Assembly (NCBI GenBank): GCA_020851635.1
Contig: JADZCJ010000140.1
Coordinates: 124,001 to 188,000 of the forward strand
DNA length: 64,000 bases
From: Anaerolineae bacterium
GTDB taxonomy: Bacteria > Chloroflexota > Anaerolineae > UBA4142 > SHND01
Direction of reading: 5' to 3'
Below the pieces are notes generated by a model. It did no database searches, had not been told where the DNA came from, and saw only the letters and a program-made list of their open reading frames with translations. Positions 42,274 to 50,986 of the stretch are shown here, in pieces. A program made the translations under genes and the position numbers. The first letter of the stretch is position 1. Every line of letters starts with the position of its first letter.

Positions 42274-42675
42274 ATGCCGGGTTCGTTTCTCAAAATTCCC
42301 ATCAATCTCACCGATGCAAATGATGATCTCGTTCTCCACGCCGCGATGCCCGGTGCAGAACCTGAAAACATTCTCGTTACCTTTACCGCCAAGAGCATTA
42401 TCCTCCATTCGACGATGCGCGGAATATTAGGCAGTGACAAGAAACCACTCCGACAAGAATGGCATATTGGCGAATATCATCGCGAGCTTCGCCTACCCTT
42501 TCCTGTTATGTCGCAGCATACGAATGTGACATACAACAACGGCGTCCTCACGTTGAGCATGCCCAAAGGCGAACAAACTGTGCCGCGAGAGCTGCGCGTG
42601 AAAAAGATTGGCGCAGCGCGGGGTCAAACACGCGGACACGTTGGGAGCGGTTCGGGCCATGTTGGTCGTGGTTAG
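42274..42675 (+). CDS. Small heat-shock protein-like (Hsp20/alpha-crystallin) protein
   Basis: 133 residues with an alpha-crystallin domain: LKIPINLTDANDDLVLHAAM, GAEPENILVTFTAKSIILHS, EYHRELRLPFPVMSQHTNVT and YNNGVLTLSMPKGEQ, the last matching the family A-x-x-x-n-GvL motif. It should act as a holding chaperone. The C-terminal tail is rich in Gly, Arg and His (GHVGSGSGHVGRG), unusual for Hsp20. AGGAGG precedes the ATG. It may protect proteins during metal stress. Confidence 0.9.
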   Translation: MPGSFLKIPINLTDANDDLVLHAAMPGAEPENILVTFTAKSIILHSTMRGILGSDKKPLRQEWHIGEYHRELRLPFPVMSQHTNVTYNNGVLTLSMPKGEQTVPRELRVKKIGAARGQTRGHVGSGSGHVGRG

Positions 42676-42695
42676 GACCTTATGTAGGAGCCAAA

Positions 42696-43079
42696 ATGCG
42701 TTCTTTGTTTGTTCTTGGAGCATTGCTTTCAATGGTGCTCGTCGTGAACTCATGCGGCAATGGTGGGTCACCTCCGACGGCCGCACCCGCAACTATCGTT
42801 TTGACAACAAATCCAAATCCACCAACGTCAGGCAACGTCGAAATGATAGTGACGGTCAGTGACTCGAAAGGCGAACTACTCGACGGCGTCGAAGTATTTG
42901 TGTTTGCGAATCATTCTGAAATGACAGGGATGACGATGAATGGTAAAGCAACGGGGCAAGGCGGAGGGCGCTACTCTCTGAAAACCGCTTTCAGTATGGG
43001 GGGATTGTGGAAGATTACGGTGCAGATCAAGAAACCGCCGCTAAACATCACACAAACGTTCAATCTTGATTTCAAGTAA
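42696..43079 (+). CDS. YtkA/FixH-like secreted lipoprotein
   Basis: 127 residues: signal with lipobox VVNSCGNGG, then an Ig-like beta domain of the YtkA type: NPPTSGNVEMIVTVSDSKGE, HSEMTGMTMNGKATGQGGGR and GLWKITVQIKKP. YtkA-like domains are found in copper-resistance and oxidase-assembly proteins; the Met/His stretch HSEMTGMTM is a probable copper site. Start at ATG 42696, preceded by TAGGAG. The gene is closed by a strong terminator. Confidence 0.88.
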   Translation: MRSLFVLGALLSMVLVVNSCGNGGSPPTAAPATIVLTTNPNPPTSGNVEMIVTVSDSKGELLDGVEVFVFANHSEMTGMTMNGKATGQGGGRYSLKTAFSMGGLWKITVQIKKPPLNITQTFNLDFK

Positions 43080-43082
43080 TAC

Positions 43083-43129
43083 AAATTTGGTCGCAAGCGG
43101 ATGAATAATCCACTGCGACCAAATTTTTT
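43083..43129 (+). terminator. Rho-independent terminator after the YtkA-like gene
   Basis: 13-bp stem AAATTTGGTCGCA (43083-43095) with its complement at 43114-43126, then more T. Inner bases GCGG/CC may extend the stem. Confidence 0.88.
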
Positions 43130-43135
43130 CCTGTA

Positions 43136-43567
43136 ATGTCCTATTCAATTCGTCCCGCACGCGTTAACGAACAATGGACGATTCGCCGGATCGTATGGCA
43201 GGCGCGCATTAACCCCTTTGACCTAGAGTGGCGGCGCTTTCTTGTTGTCGAAATTGAGGGAAATATTGTCGGTGTCGGGCAGGTCAAAGCACACCGCGAT
43301 GGAAGCCGCGAACTGGCCTCAATTGCAGTGATTCCTTCCTGTCAAGGACAAGGGAATGGCAGTAACCTGGTGCGCGCTCTCATGGCGCGTGAACTCGATA
43401 CACTATTTTTGACGTGCCGCGCGCCGCTTGAAACCTACTATGCGCGATTCGGATTTAGACGCGCTACTGTACAAGAATTGCCGCCTTATTTTCGATGCAT
43501 CATGCTCGTGCAAATGTTCTTGCCGATTAAGACAATTGTCATGAAACGCGCGATTGAACAAAAATAG
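43136..43567 (+). CDS. GNAT-family N-acetyltransferase
   Basis: 143 residues. GNAT features: a strand region FLVVEIEGNIVGVGQVK and the acetyl-CoA loop ASIAVIPSCQGQGNGSNLVR (the QGQGNG pyrophosphate loop), then YYARFGFRR near the C-terminus. Transfers an acetyl group to an unknown substrate. It begins 7 bases after the terminator and no ribosome-binding site is seen, so it may depend on a leaderless or read-through message. No clear link to copper. Confidence 0.88.
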   Translation: MSYSIRPARVNEQWTIRRIVWQARINPFDLEWRRFLVVEIEGNIVGVGQVKAHRDGSRELASIAVIPSCQGQGNGSNLVRALMARELDTLFLTCRAPLETYYARFGFRRATVQELPPYFRCIMLVQMFLPIKTIVMKRAIEQK

Positions 43568-43614
43568 CTCACGCCCGCGGCGGATTTGGTGTGTCGGAGA
43601 GCACCCCTCGTGGT

Positions 43615-43630
43615 AAGCCAAATGGCGCGG
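43615..43630. repeat. 16-bp sequence shared with the leader of another HMA gene
   Basis: AAGCCAAATGGCGCGG occurs here, 81 bases before the ATG of one HMA-domain gene (43712), and again at 57330-57345, 62 bases before the ATG of another (57408). The following about 20 bases are also similar. It could be a shared regulatory or RNA element, or a remnant of a once-coding sequence. Confidence 0.5.
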
Positions 43631-43711
43631 GTCCTGATGCGCGGGATGGCGGTAGCGCCCGGCGTTGCTCTTTGTTATGCTGACTGCAATTGGATTCAGA
43701 AAGGAGAACGC

Positions 43712-44038
43712 ATGGATGCAACCTGTCACGTCGAGCCGATTCAGAAAGAGATTAGCATCGAGGATCGAAATGCTGCGGAGATGATCATTCTCGCCGTTTG
43801 GGGGCTGGGGTGTGAAAATTGTGCGAATCGTGTTCGAAATTCGCTGCTCCAGCTGGAAGGTGTTGTATCTGCGGATATTGGGCTGGCACACGGGCTCGCG
43901 CTTGTGGACTATCTTCCATCCAAGACAAACCTATCAGAGATTGTACGCGCGGTAGCTGCCGCCGGTAACGACGGACGTCACCACTATCGTGCAGAAATCA
44001 TTCCGGGAGGCGAGGAGAATTCACATGTCAGCCTCTGA
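43712..44038 (+). CDS. Heavy-metal-associated (HMA) domain protein, CopZ-like
   Basis: 108 residues: a polar lead of about 30 residues, then one HMA domain with the metal loop GLGCENCANRVRNSLLQLEG and SEIVRAVAAAGNDGRHHYRA at its end. CopZ-type domains pass Cu(I) to ATPases and other partners. The two His after the domain are extra possible ligands. Start at ATG 43712, set by AAGGAG; the frame upstream is open but has no site. It overlaps the next gene by 14 bases. Confidence 0.88.
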   Translation: MDATCHVEPIQKEISIEDRNAAEMIILAVWGLGCENCANRVRNSLLQLEGVVSADIGLAHGLALVDYLPSKTNLSEIVRAVAAAGNDGRHHYRAEIIPGGEENSHVSL

Positions 44039-44510
44039 TAAAAAGCGTCTTGAACGCGTACACGAGTTAGAGCGGGGACAACGCCGACAACAATGGGTGC
44101 GCCCTGTTGCCTTTGGTCTTTTGGTTTTGGCCGTTATCGTCGGTATCGGATACTTCCTGTCCCCATTGCTTTCACCGAAAGCCAGTGGAGTTATGCAGAC
44201 CGAAAACGGCAAAGTAATCAATGTCCAGGCGGCAATGGATGGCTTTGACCTGACAGAAATTCACGTCAAAGCGGGCGAGACAGTCACGGTCAATTTACGC
44301 AGTTTGGACAACTCGATGCACACCGACGGGGGCGGCAAACACCAATTTGCGATCGACGAACTCGGTGTAAATCTTGTCGCGCAGCCAATGTCCACCAACA
44401 GCGCCACCTTTACGCCCACCCAACCCGGCGAATACACGTTTTACTGTGACATTTGCTGCGGCGGCAAAGCGAATCCGACGATGAACGGAAAGCTCATAGT
44501 TGAGGCATGA
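44025..44510 (+). CDS. Membrane-anchored cupredoxin with altered CuA-like site
   Basis: 161 residues: basic N-terminus, a transmembrane helix (PVAFGLLVLAVIVGIGYFLS) and a cupredoxin domain. It has HTDGGGKHQFAIDELG for the first His and FYCDICCGGKANPTMNG for the Cys/Cys/Met loop. In CuA domains this loop is C-x3-C-G-x2-H-x2-M; here the His is missing and the spacing to Met is one longer, so a true binuclear CuA is unlikely. It may bind a single copper and serve as a carrier. Overlaps the preceding HMA gene and leads into the CcdA-like gene. Confidence 0.87.
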   Translation: MSASDKKRLERVHELERGQRRQQWVRPVAFGLLVLAVIVGIGYFLSPLLSPKASGVMQTENGKVINVQAAMDGFDLTEIHVKAGETVTVNLRSLDNSMHTDGGGKHQFAIDELGVNLVAQPMSTNSATFTPTQPGEYTFYCDICCGGKANPTMNGKLIVEA

Positions 44511-44511
44511 C

Positions 44512-45360
44512 GTGGCGCTGAAACCAAAAGCAATTACATCGAGTCCAAGTGTTCGCAGCGTTGTAATCGTCGCCGCGATTGGGCTCGTGACGATGGCGCT
44601 GGCGGTGTATTACGGATTCATTCATCCGCACGCCCCTATGGGAGGAATGACAGAATACCTGCCTGCAGTGACGCTCGGCACAGTGGTTGTCGGTGGGTTG
44701 ATTGACGGGATCAATCCCTGCGCGTTTACGGTGTTGCTCCTCTTTGTGACGGCGATGCTCGCGACGCTGCAAGCCAGTAACGCGGCGGACATCAACATGG
44801 CGCGTAAGCGCATCTTTGGGATGGGTTCTATATACATCGCGTCGGTGTTTCTCACGTATCTGGCATTGGGTGTAGGGCTCTTGGCGACAAGCGCGTTGTT
44901 CTCGCGCTTTCATGCGCCGGCGCGCATCGGCGCCTTACTTGCGATTGGCATGGGTTTGTGGATGTTGAAAGATGTGTTTCTGCCCGATCTTGGTCCGCGA
45001 CTGGCTGCACCGAAATTTGTGGGACAGTGGACCATTGACAGCGCGCGCAAGGCGACGCTTCCTGCATTGATCATTGGCGGAATTCTCATCGGATTGTGCA
45101 CCGTTCCTTGCAGTGGCGCGGTGTATCTCGCGGTGCTATCGCTTTTGTCCCTCCAGTCGTCAGCGCTCGTTGGCTTTGCGTATCTCATTCTGTATAACTT
45201 GATGTTCATTCTGCCGCTCGTCGTGTTACTGATCGCTGCGTCGGCGCGCCCAACTCTAAATCGGTTGGCTCATTGGAATTTGCATCACAAAGAAGGCGTG
45301 AGATTGGCGCTCGGCATCAGCGTCGTGGGAATGGGCTTGTTGATTTTGGCAACGGTGTAA
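44512..45360 (+). CDS. CcdA/DsbD-like thiol transporter
   Basis: 282 residues of the cytochrome c biogenesis transmembrane family, with about seven helices. The two redox Cys lie in GGLIDGINPCAFTVLLLFVT and ILIGLCTVPCSGAVYLAVLS. It moves reducing power across the membrane to TlpA-like proteins, three of which are coded in the window. Start GTG 44512, two bases after the preceding stop. It closes the HMA-cupredoxin-CcdA unit, so it may keep copper-site thiols reduced. A terminator follows. Confidence 0.93.
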   Translation: MALKPKAITSSPSVRSVVIVAAIGLVTMALAVYYGFIHPHAPMGGMTEYLPAVTLGTVVVGGLIDGINPCAFTVLLLFVTAMLATLQASNAADINMARKRIFGMGSIYIASVFLTYLALGVGLLATSALFSRFHAPARIGALLAIGMGLWMLKDVFLPDLGPRLAAPKFVGQWTIDSARKATLPALIIGGILIGLCTVPCSGAVYLAVLSLLSLQSSALVGFAYLILYNLMFILPLVVLLIAASARPTLNRLAHWNLHHKEGVRLALGISVVGMGLLILATV

Positions 45361-45386
45361 AGTTTTCCTACACACGCGCAATGACG

Positions 45387-45416
45387 CGCCGCGTCGCAAC
45401 GCATTGCGACGCGGCG
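45387..45416 (+). terminator. Strong GC-rich hairpin after the CcdA-like gene
   Basis: 13-bp perfect stem CGCCGCGTCGCAA (45387-45399) with its complement at 45404-45416 and a 4-base loop. Only a weak T run (TTGTCG) follows. It separates this unit from the next promoter at 45426. Confidence 0.8.
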
Positions 45417-45425
45417 TTGTCGTAC

Positions 45426-45462
45426 TTGACAAGAGCGGCTAATATATCTTATTCTGCGTAAG
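45426..45462. promoter_or_regulatory. Promoter TTGACA with candidate operator CTTATTCTGCGTAAG
   Basis: TTGACA at 45426-45431 and a poor -10 (TTATTC, 45449-45454) at a 17-base distance. The regulon palindrome covers 45448-45462, in the same place as at the pdxS promoter. It would drive the pfkA remnant, the type II GAPDH and perhaps the CPD-type ATPase. Confidence 0.55.
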
Positions 45463-45596
45463 AAATAAACGAAAGTCAAAACCGCCATAACTCGAAGAGA
45501 TTGGACATGTGAAAACACAGGCTAAGCCCCTGCCGGCTAGCGCGCCATTTTGTCGGGGTTGAACCAGCTAGGTAGCTCATACGTTTTTGAGGGCAC

Positions 45597-46026
45597 TTGG
45601 ATAAGATGCAAAAATGGATTGAGGTCGGGCATACGGAACGGAGCGCAGTGTTGACGAGTGGTGCCGATGCGCCGGAGATGAACGCGGCGATTCGCGCGGT
45701 AGCGCGGGCGGGATTGGATGCGGGCTTTGAAGTGTTGGGTGTCCAACGCGGGTACGACGGGCTGATCGCAGGCGATTTCTTCCCGCTAACAGCGCGCAAC
45801 GACTTTGGGGCATGTACAACGCGGCGGCGCGCCAGCGGGTTTTGACCGCCTGCTGGCAACACTTTTCGTGGCAGCGGCGACTGACTACTTGATGCGCGGT
45901 GAACACAGCGGATCGGTGGGATTGAACAAAGTTGAAATTACAATGACACCTCTCGATGTCGTAGTCTCTGCGAAAAAGCCGCTCGATCTCAATGTATTGG
46001 TGCTGGCGAACGTGCTGGCGATATAA
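45597..46026 (+). pseudogene. pfkA: 6-phosphofructokinase remnant with internal deletion
   Basis: The N-terminal piece reads [20 protein letters not shown] then [20 protein letters not shown], a clear PfkA start (the usual TSGGDAPG is already changed). It runs up to [10 protein letters not shown]. After a frame change near 45805 the C-terminal piece continues with [18 protein letters not shown] and ends KPLDLNVLVLANVLAI. About 200 residues, including the catalytic and fructose 6-phosphate sites, are missing. The start is unclear; homology begins near 45640. It is non-functional as phosphofructokinase. The next gene is an intact GAPDH of unusual type. Confidence 0.85.
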
Positions 46027-46046
46027 GAAATCAGGAGGAACAGTGA

Positions 46047-47105
46047 ATGGCAACGCAAGTGCGAGTCGCCGTAAATGGTTATGGCGTGATTGGGAAACGG
46101 ATTGCGGATGCGGTGCGCGCGCAGGACGATATGGAACTTGTCGGCGTGGCGGACGTGGTAAGCGATTATCGCGTCAAGACCGCGGTCGCGCTCGAAATTC
46201 CCGTCTATGCGTCAGTGGCGGACAAGGCGAATGAGATGCGCGACGCGGGAATTCCCGTTGCGGGCACGCTCGATGAATTATTGAAACGGATTGATGTAAT
46301 TGTAGATGCGACGCCCGCGGGCATCGGCGCGAAGAATCTGGCGGTGTATCGCGCAGCGGGTGTGAAAGCAATCTATCAGGGCGGGGAAAAACACGCCCTC
46401 ACAGAGCATTCATTCGTCGCGCAGGCGAATTACGAGACGGCATTGGGACGCGAAGCGACACGCGTCGTATCATGCAACACAACTGCGACAGTGCGAACGT
46501 TGGGCGCGTTGAAAAACGCGGGCTTGTTGAAAAAAGCGCGCGGCGTCCTGATTCGCCGCGCATCAGACCCATGGGAAGCGCACAAAGAAGGAATCATGAA
46601 CACCCTTGTTCCCGAAAAGCAAATTCCGAGTCATCAGGGTCCCGATGCAAAAACAGTCATGCCCGATTTGGATGTAGTGACGCTCGCTGCCAAAGCCGCC
46701 CACAATTCGAGTCATGGGCATTTTTGGATCGTGGAGCTGACACACAATGCATCAAAAGACGAGGTGCTTGCCGCTTTCCGCGCCGCGCCGCGCATTGCCT
46801 TTATTCGAATGAGCGATGGTATTGCCGCGCTCAATTCGACGATTGAGTTGATGAGCGATTTAGGGCGTCCGCGTGGCGATATGTGGGAAGTGGCGATTTG
46901 GGAAGATGTGCTGACCGTCGAGGGCAACGAGTTGTACTACACCTATCAAGTGTACAACCAGGCGGTTGTCTCGCCCGAAAACGTCGATGCGATTCGAGCG
47001 TTAAGCGGGATCGAACGCGATGGTGCGCGCTCCATCGAAAAGACAGATCACGCTTTGGGTATCTTGCAAGAATTTTTGCCGCGCGCAGGACAAGTGTCTG
47101 CATAA
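46047..47105 (+). CDS. Type II (archaeal-type) glyceraldehyde-3-phosphate dehydrogenase
   Basis: 352 residues. Converts glyceraldehyde 3-phosphate with NAD(P) and phosphate to 1,3-bisphosphoglycerate. Rossmann start VRVAVNGYGVIGKRIADAVR, then DATPAGIGAKNLAVY, catalytic Cys143 in VSCNTTATVRTLGALK (the SCNTT motif of type II enzymes), and HNSSHGHFWIVEL. This form is usual in archaea and rare in bacteria, though known in some Chloroflexota and other lineages. AGGAGG precedes ATG 46047. It follows the pfkA remnant in the same unit and precedes a copper ATPase. Confidence 0.95.
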   Translation: MATQVRVAVNGYGVIGKRIADAVRAQDDMELVGVADVVSDYRVKTAVALEIPVYASVADKANEMRDAGIPVAGTLDELLKRIDVIVDATPAGIGAKNLAVYRAAGVKAIYQGGEKHALTEHSFVAQANYETALGREATRVVSCNTTATVRTLGALKNAGLLKKARGVLIRRASDPWEAHKEGIMNTLVPEKQIPSHQGPDAKTVMPDLDVVTLAAKAAHNSSHGHFWIVELTHNASKDEVLAAFRAAPRIAFIRMSDGIAALNSTIELMSDLGRPRGDMWEVAIWEDVLTVEGNELYYTYQVYNQAVVSPENVDAIRALSGIERDGARSIEKTDHALGILQEFLPRAGQVSA

Positions 47106-47126
47106 ATGGAACCGGTGGAGGTCAGG

Positions 47127-49670
47127 ATGAGCGAGACGACGCTGGACATCACCAACTGGAAATCGGTCCTCGACGCACAGTGCATCGAGCATTGCTTGAT
47201 GCATATGAAAGGCGTCCATCACGCCGATGCGAATTTCATGAGCGGTGGCGTGACGGTGCATTATGACGAGTCGCAAGTGTCTATCGGCGATATGAAAAAG
47301 ATGCTCGACGAGGGCGGGTTCGCGTGCATGCAGTCCATGCCCAGGAATCTTGTGACACAAGTCGATCCGCCCGCGGTGATGACGATGGATCATACGATGC
47401 ACGCAGATCACAGGATAGCGACCGCGCCGACTGCAACCATCGAACAGGCAGTGCCGACGGAACAAGTAATGCCGACGCCAACGGCACCCGTGAAAAAGGA
47501 TGAACACGTGGGCCATGTGATGCCGATGCCGACCAGCCCCGCGAAAGCGGATGAACACAAGGGTCATGAAATGAGCGGCGAGATGGCAGGGATGGCACAT
47601 GAGATGGGACACGGCGCGGGCATGTCGATGGATGCGATGGTACGCGATATGCGGAACCGATTTCTCGTCGCGCTTGTCTTTGCGGTGCCGGTCTTTCTCT
47701 ATTCGCCACTCTTTACCGACTTTTTTGGAATCAATTTGCCTGTCCCGTTTGGAATGGATATTAACGTCTTTGCGTTCCTGCTCGCAACGCCACCCATTCT
47801 CTACAGTGGTTGGATCTTTTACGCGGGCGCGTGGCGCGCGTTGAAAAACCGAACGCTGAATATGGCAGTGTTGGTCACACTCTCGGTCTTAGCGGGTTAT
47901 TTGTTCAGCATCGGGGCAACCTTTCTGTTTGAGAGTGAAGTCTTTTACGAAGCCTCGGTGTTGCTGCTCGTTTTTGTCCTTCTCGGACATTGGCTCGAAA
48001 TGCGCGCGCGTGCGGGCGCATCACAGGCGATTCAAGCGCTCTTGAATCTCACGCCCCCGAAAGCGATGGTGCTTCGCGACGGGCAGGAGGTGGAAATTCC
48101 CACGGCGGATGTATTGTTGAATGATATTGTGATCATTCGTCCGGGCAACAAGCTTCCGGTGGATGGGGTGGTCATCGAAGGCAGTTCCGATGTCGATGAA
48201 TCCATGATCACCGGTGAATCAATGCCCGTTTCAAAAAAAGTGGGCAGCCCTGTAACCGGCGCGACCATCAACAAAACTGGCACCTTCAAATTCACAGCGA
48301 CCAAGGTTGGAGCAGACACCGCGCTCGCTCAGATTGTGAAATTGGTGCAGGCGGCACAAAACTCCAAAGCTCCCGCGCAACGACTCGCCGACCGCGCGGC
48401 GCAATGGCTCGTTGCCGCCGCTATTATCATCGGCACCCTGACGCTGCTTGGTTGGCTGACTATTGGACGCAGCTATGTTCCACCAGACGTGACACCGTTT
48501 GTGTGGGCGCTGACGATGGCAATTACGGTCGTCGTCATCGCGTGTCCCGACGCACTCGGTCTTGCTACACCGACAGCGGTGATGATGGGAACGGGACTCG
48601 GGGCACAGAACGGGATTTTGTTCAAAAATGCAACGGCGCTGGAAGAAACATCCAAAGTGGGTGCGATCATTTTCGATAAAACGGGAACGTTGACGCGCGG
48701 GCAACCGGAAGTGACGGACGTGCTGGCAAATAGCGGCTCGCTGATAGCCAATCGCGATGTCCCATCAACCGATTTCAACAAACCAGCTGCCGTTCGCCAA
48801 CTGCTCGCTCTGGTTGCGTCGGTCGAACAGTCATCGGAACACCCATTAGCGCAAGCAATAGTGAACAAAGCGAAAGCGGAGAATGTCACGCTTACTGCGC
48901 CGCAAGACTTTCGCGCGATTCCCGGTCATGGTTTGCAAGCAAAGGTGGAGGACAAAACGCTGCTTGTCGGCAATCGCAAATTGATGAGCGACAACCAAAT
49001 TGGGTTTGACGGCTTGGCACAAGCCGCCTATGGATTTGAAGGCTCGGGGCGCACAGTGGTGTATGCGGCGGTGGATGGAAAACTTGCGGGCTTGATTGCG
49101 ATTGCAGATGCGCCGCGCGATTCATCCAAAGAGACGGTGGCCAAGTTGCACGAACTCGGCATTCAAGTCGCGATGCTGACAGGGGACAACCGTGCGACGG
49201 CGGAACGTATCGCTAAAGAATTGGGAATTGAGACTGTGTTTGCGGAGGTGCTGCCCGGACAGAAAGCGGACAAGGTTAAAGAGCTGCAGGCATTCGGAAA
49301 AAAAGTCGCGATGGTCGGCGATGGCATCAACGATGCGCCCGCGCTGGCGCAAGCAGATGTAGGCATCGCGATTGGCGCGGGAACGGATGTGGCGATGGAA
49401 ACTGCCGATGTGGTGTTGATGAAGAGCGATCCATTCGACGTGGTGAAAGCAATTGAACTCTCGAAAGCGACGGTCGCCAAGATGAGACAGAACTTGTGGT
49501 GGGCGGCGGGCTATAACACGATTGCATTCCCGCTTGCGGCAGGTATTTTCTATCCCGCGTTCGGACTCGTGCTGCGTCCCGAAATCGCCGCGATAGCAAT
49601 GAGTGGGAGTTCGCTGATTGTGGCAGTGAATGCGCTGTTGTTGAAATATACAAAGTTAGGGGGACGATGA
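47127..49670 (+). CDS. P1B-type ATPase with CPD motif, CopB-like
   Basis: 847 residues. An HMA-like N-terminus has CIEHC (CxxxC) instead of CxxC; then a long Met/His-rich linker ([32 protein letters not shown]) as in CopB-type pumps. The membrane metal site is CPD in [16 protein letters not shown], not CPC or CPH. Other motifs are standard: [36 protein letters not shown]. It likely exports copper or a related metal, but the ion and its charge state are uncertain. ATG 47127 is chosen for GGAGG upstream; ATG 47106 is an alternative. The stop overlaps the next ATG. Confidence 0.92.
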   Translation: MSETTLDITNWKSVLDAQCIEHCLMHMKGVHHADANFMSGGVTVHYDESQVSIGDMKKMLDEGGFACMQSMPRNLVTQVDPPAVMTMDHTMHADHRIATAPTATIEQAVPTEQVMPTPTAPVKKDEHVGHVMPMPTSPAKADEHKGHEMSGEMAGMAHEMGHGAGMSMDAMVRDMRNRFLVALVFAVPVFLYSPLFTDFFGINLPVPFGMDINVFAFLLATPPILYSGWIFYAGAWRALKNRTLNMAVLVTLSVLAGYLFSIGATFLFESEVFYEASVLLLVFVLLGHWLEMRARAGASQAIQALLNLTPPKAMVLRDGQEVEIPTADVLLNDIVIIRPGNKLPVDGVVIEGSSDVDESMITGESMPVSKKVGSPVTGATINKTGTFKFTATKVGADTALAQIVKLVQAAQNSKAPAQRLADRAAQWLVAAAIIIGTLTLLGWLTIGRSYVPPDVTPFVWALTMAITVVVIACPDALGLATPTAVMMGTGLGAQNGILFKNATALEETSKVGAIIFDKTGTLTRGQPEVTDVLANSGSLIANRDVPSTDFNKPAAVRQLLALVASVEQSSEHPLAQAIVNKAKAENVTLTAPQDFRAIPGHGLQAKVEDKTLLVGNRKLMSDNQIGFDGLAQAAYGFEGSGRTVVYAAVDGKLAGLIAIADAPRDSSKETVAKLHELGIQVAMLTGDNRATAERIAKELGIETVFAEVLPGQKADKVKELQAFGKKVAMVGDGINDAPALAQADVGIAIGAGTDVAMETADVVLMKSDPFDVVKAIELSKATVAKMRQNLWWAAGYNTIAFPLAAGIFYPAFGLVLRPEIAAIAMSGSSLIVAVNALLLKYTKLGGR

Positions 49671-50332
49671 AAATCCCGCCTTGGGCCACAACGTTGCTTG
49701 GCGCGCTGGTGGTGATTGCGCTTCCGGTCTTTTTGGTGTTGTCGAACGTGAATCTGATTATGACACCGTGGTTCGTGCGGTTCCAGTACGCCAAGCCCGA
49801 TTTTCCACCATCCGAACGATTCGACACGGCATCGCGCACAAAATTTGCGATCGAAACAGTGCGGTACACGCGCGGCGAACTGACGCACGCGGATTTGCAG
49901 AATCTTAATGTGTATAACGAACGCGAATTGTCGCACATGCGCGATGTCCAAGATGTGGCAACACGTGCGCTGGCTCTCGATTATGCGCTGGGCATTTTCA
50001 TCGTTGTCGGATTACTCGTATTGTGGCGCGCCGCATCGGCACTGGCAGCGTGGTCGGCTCTATTTATTGGCGCGGGATTGACGCTTGCCATTTTCGGTGC
50101 GATCGGTTTATTCGCGCTCGTAGCATTCGACGCGTTTTTTGTGTTATTTCATCGCCTCTTTTTCGTCGGTGATTCATGGCTCTTTCTCACGACGGATAGT
50201 TTAATCCAGTTTTACCCTGAACCGTTCTGGGTGGATGCGAGTTTGGGTATTGCGGTCCTTACGCTGTTGGAGGCGCTTGTGCTGCTTGCCATTGGCTGGT
50301 GGGGGCGGCGCGTGTCGTCAAAACGCGCATAA
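49667..50332 (+). CDS. DUF1461/TIGR01906 integral membrane protein
   Basis: 221 residues with four transmembrane helices and an extracytoplasmic loop carrying [20 protein letters not shown] and [13 protein letters not shown], the features of TIGR01906. A C-terminal stretch [20 protein letters not shown] is also typical. The function is not established for the family. The ATG overlaps the TGA of the CPD-type ATPase (ATGA), so it is translationally coupled to that pump and may assist it (inference). Confidence 0.88.
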   Translation: MKIPPWATTLLGALVVIALPVFLVLSNVNLIMTPWFVRFQYAKPDFPPSERFDTASRTKFAIETVRYTRGELTHADLQNLNVYNERELSHMRDVQDVATRALALDYALGIFIVVGLLVLWRAASALAAWSALFIGAGLTLAIFGAIGLFALVAFDAFFVLFHRLFFVGDSWLFLTTDSLIQFYPEPFWVDASLGIAVLTLLEALVLLAIGWWGRRVSSKRA

Positions 50333-50412
50333 AAAACGAATCGCGTTTTCATCAATTCTTCACACCTCGAATGTATGCTTTGGTCAGAATAAAGTGAAGG
50401 GAGCGGATTGAG

Positions 50413-50526
50413 ATGATGTACGGATTCGATTTCGGCGTTGGCGCAATCTGGATGATTCTTATCTGGGCGCTGCCGGTCATTGCGGTGGTTGCGCTGGTCG
50501 CAGGGCTCGCCAAGAACAAAGCGTAG
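50413..50526 (+). CDS. 37-residue membrane microprotein
   Basis: Reads MMYGFDFGVGAIWMILIWAL and ends VVALVAGLAKNKA: one transmembrane helix and a short basic end. AAGGGAG at about the right distance from ATG 50413 supports translation. It sits at the head of four SHOCT-domain genes and resembles their N-terminal parts without the SHOCT tail. Function unknown; it may pack with them in the membrane. Confidence 0.75.
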   Translation: MMYGFDFGVGAIWMILIWALPVIAVVALVAGLAKNKA

Positions 50527-50595
50527 GCAGGTGACGAGGCATTGGGGTAGATTCATTGCTCCGTCTTTCCGAAAGAGTGAAAGTAGAGGTTGGAA

Positions 50596-50970
50596 ATGCG
50601 AAATACAGGTTTGATCATCGGCGTCGTTCTCGTAATTGTGCTGCTCGTGTTCTTATTGGGGGGCATGGGGATGATGGGGTTCGGCATGGGACCCGGAATG
50701 ATGGGCGGTTTTGGCATGCATGGCTGGGGCGGGACCTTTGGCGCAAATCCACTTGGTTGGATTTTGATGCTCGTGTTCTGGGGGCTGCTCCTTGGCGGGC
50801 TCGCGCTGGTCGTTGTCTCGCTCGCACGCAATTCCCGTGCATCGAGTGCTGCTCCGCTACCGCCGTCCGCGGGCGGTGAATCTCCGCTCGACCTTTTGAA
50901 AGCGCGGTACGTGCGCGGCGAGATCACGAAAGAGCAGTTCAACGAAATCAAAATGGATTTGGAACGATAA
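50596..50970 (+). CDS. SHOCT-domain membrane protein 1 (Gly/Met-rich)
   Basis: 124 residues: a transmembrane helix (LIIGVVLVIVLLVFLLGGMG), a Gly/Met-rich stretch (MMGFGMGPGMMGGFGMHGWG), a second helix, a linker and a C-terminal SHOCT domain SPLDLLKARYVRGEITKEQF. SHOCT is a short helical pair thought to mediate oligomer contacts. The Met-rich loop may bind Cu(I). ATG 50596 (after AGAGG). First of a tandem row of four. Confidence 0.88.
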   Translation: MRNTGLIIGVVLVIVLLVFLLGGMGMMGFGMGPGMMGGFGMHGWGGTFGANPLGWILMLVFWGLLLGGLALVVVSLARNSRASSAAPLPPSAGGESPLDLLKARYVRGEITKEQFNEIKMDLER

Positions 50971-50986
50971 AATGCGGGAGCAAACA

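Noticed and set aside
43586-43711. N-terminal extension of the HMA protein at 43712
   Set aside because: AAGGAG is placed for ATG 43712, and the extension has no domain; it includes the 16-mer shared with another leader.
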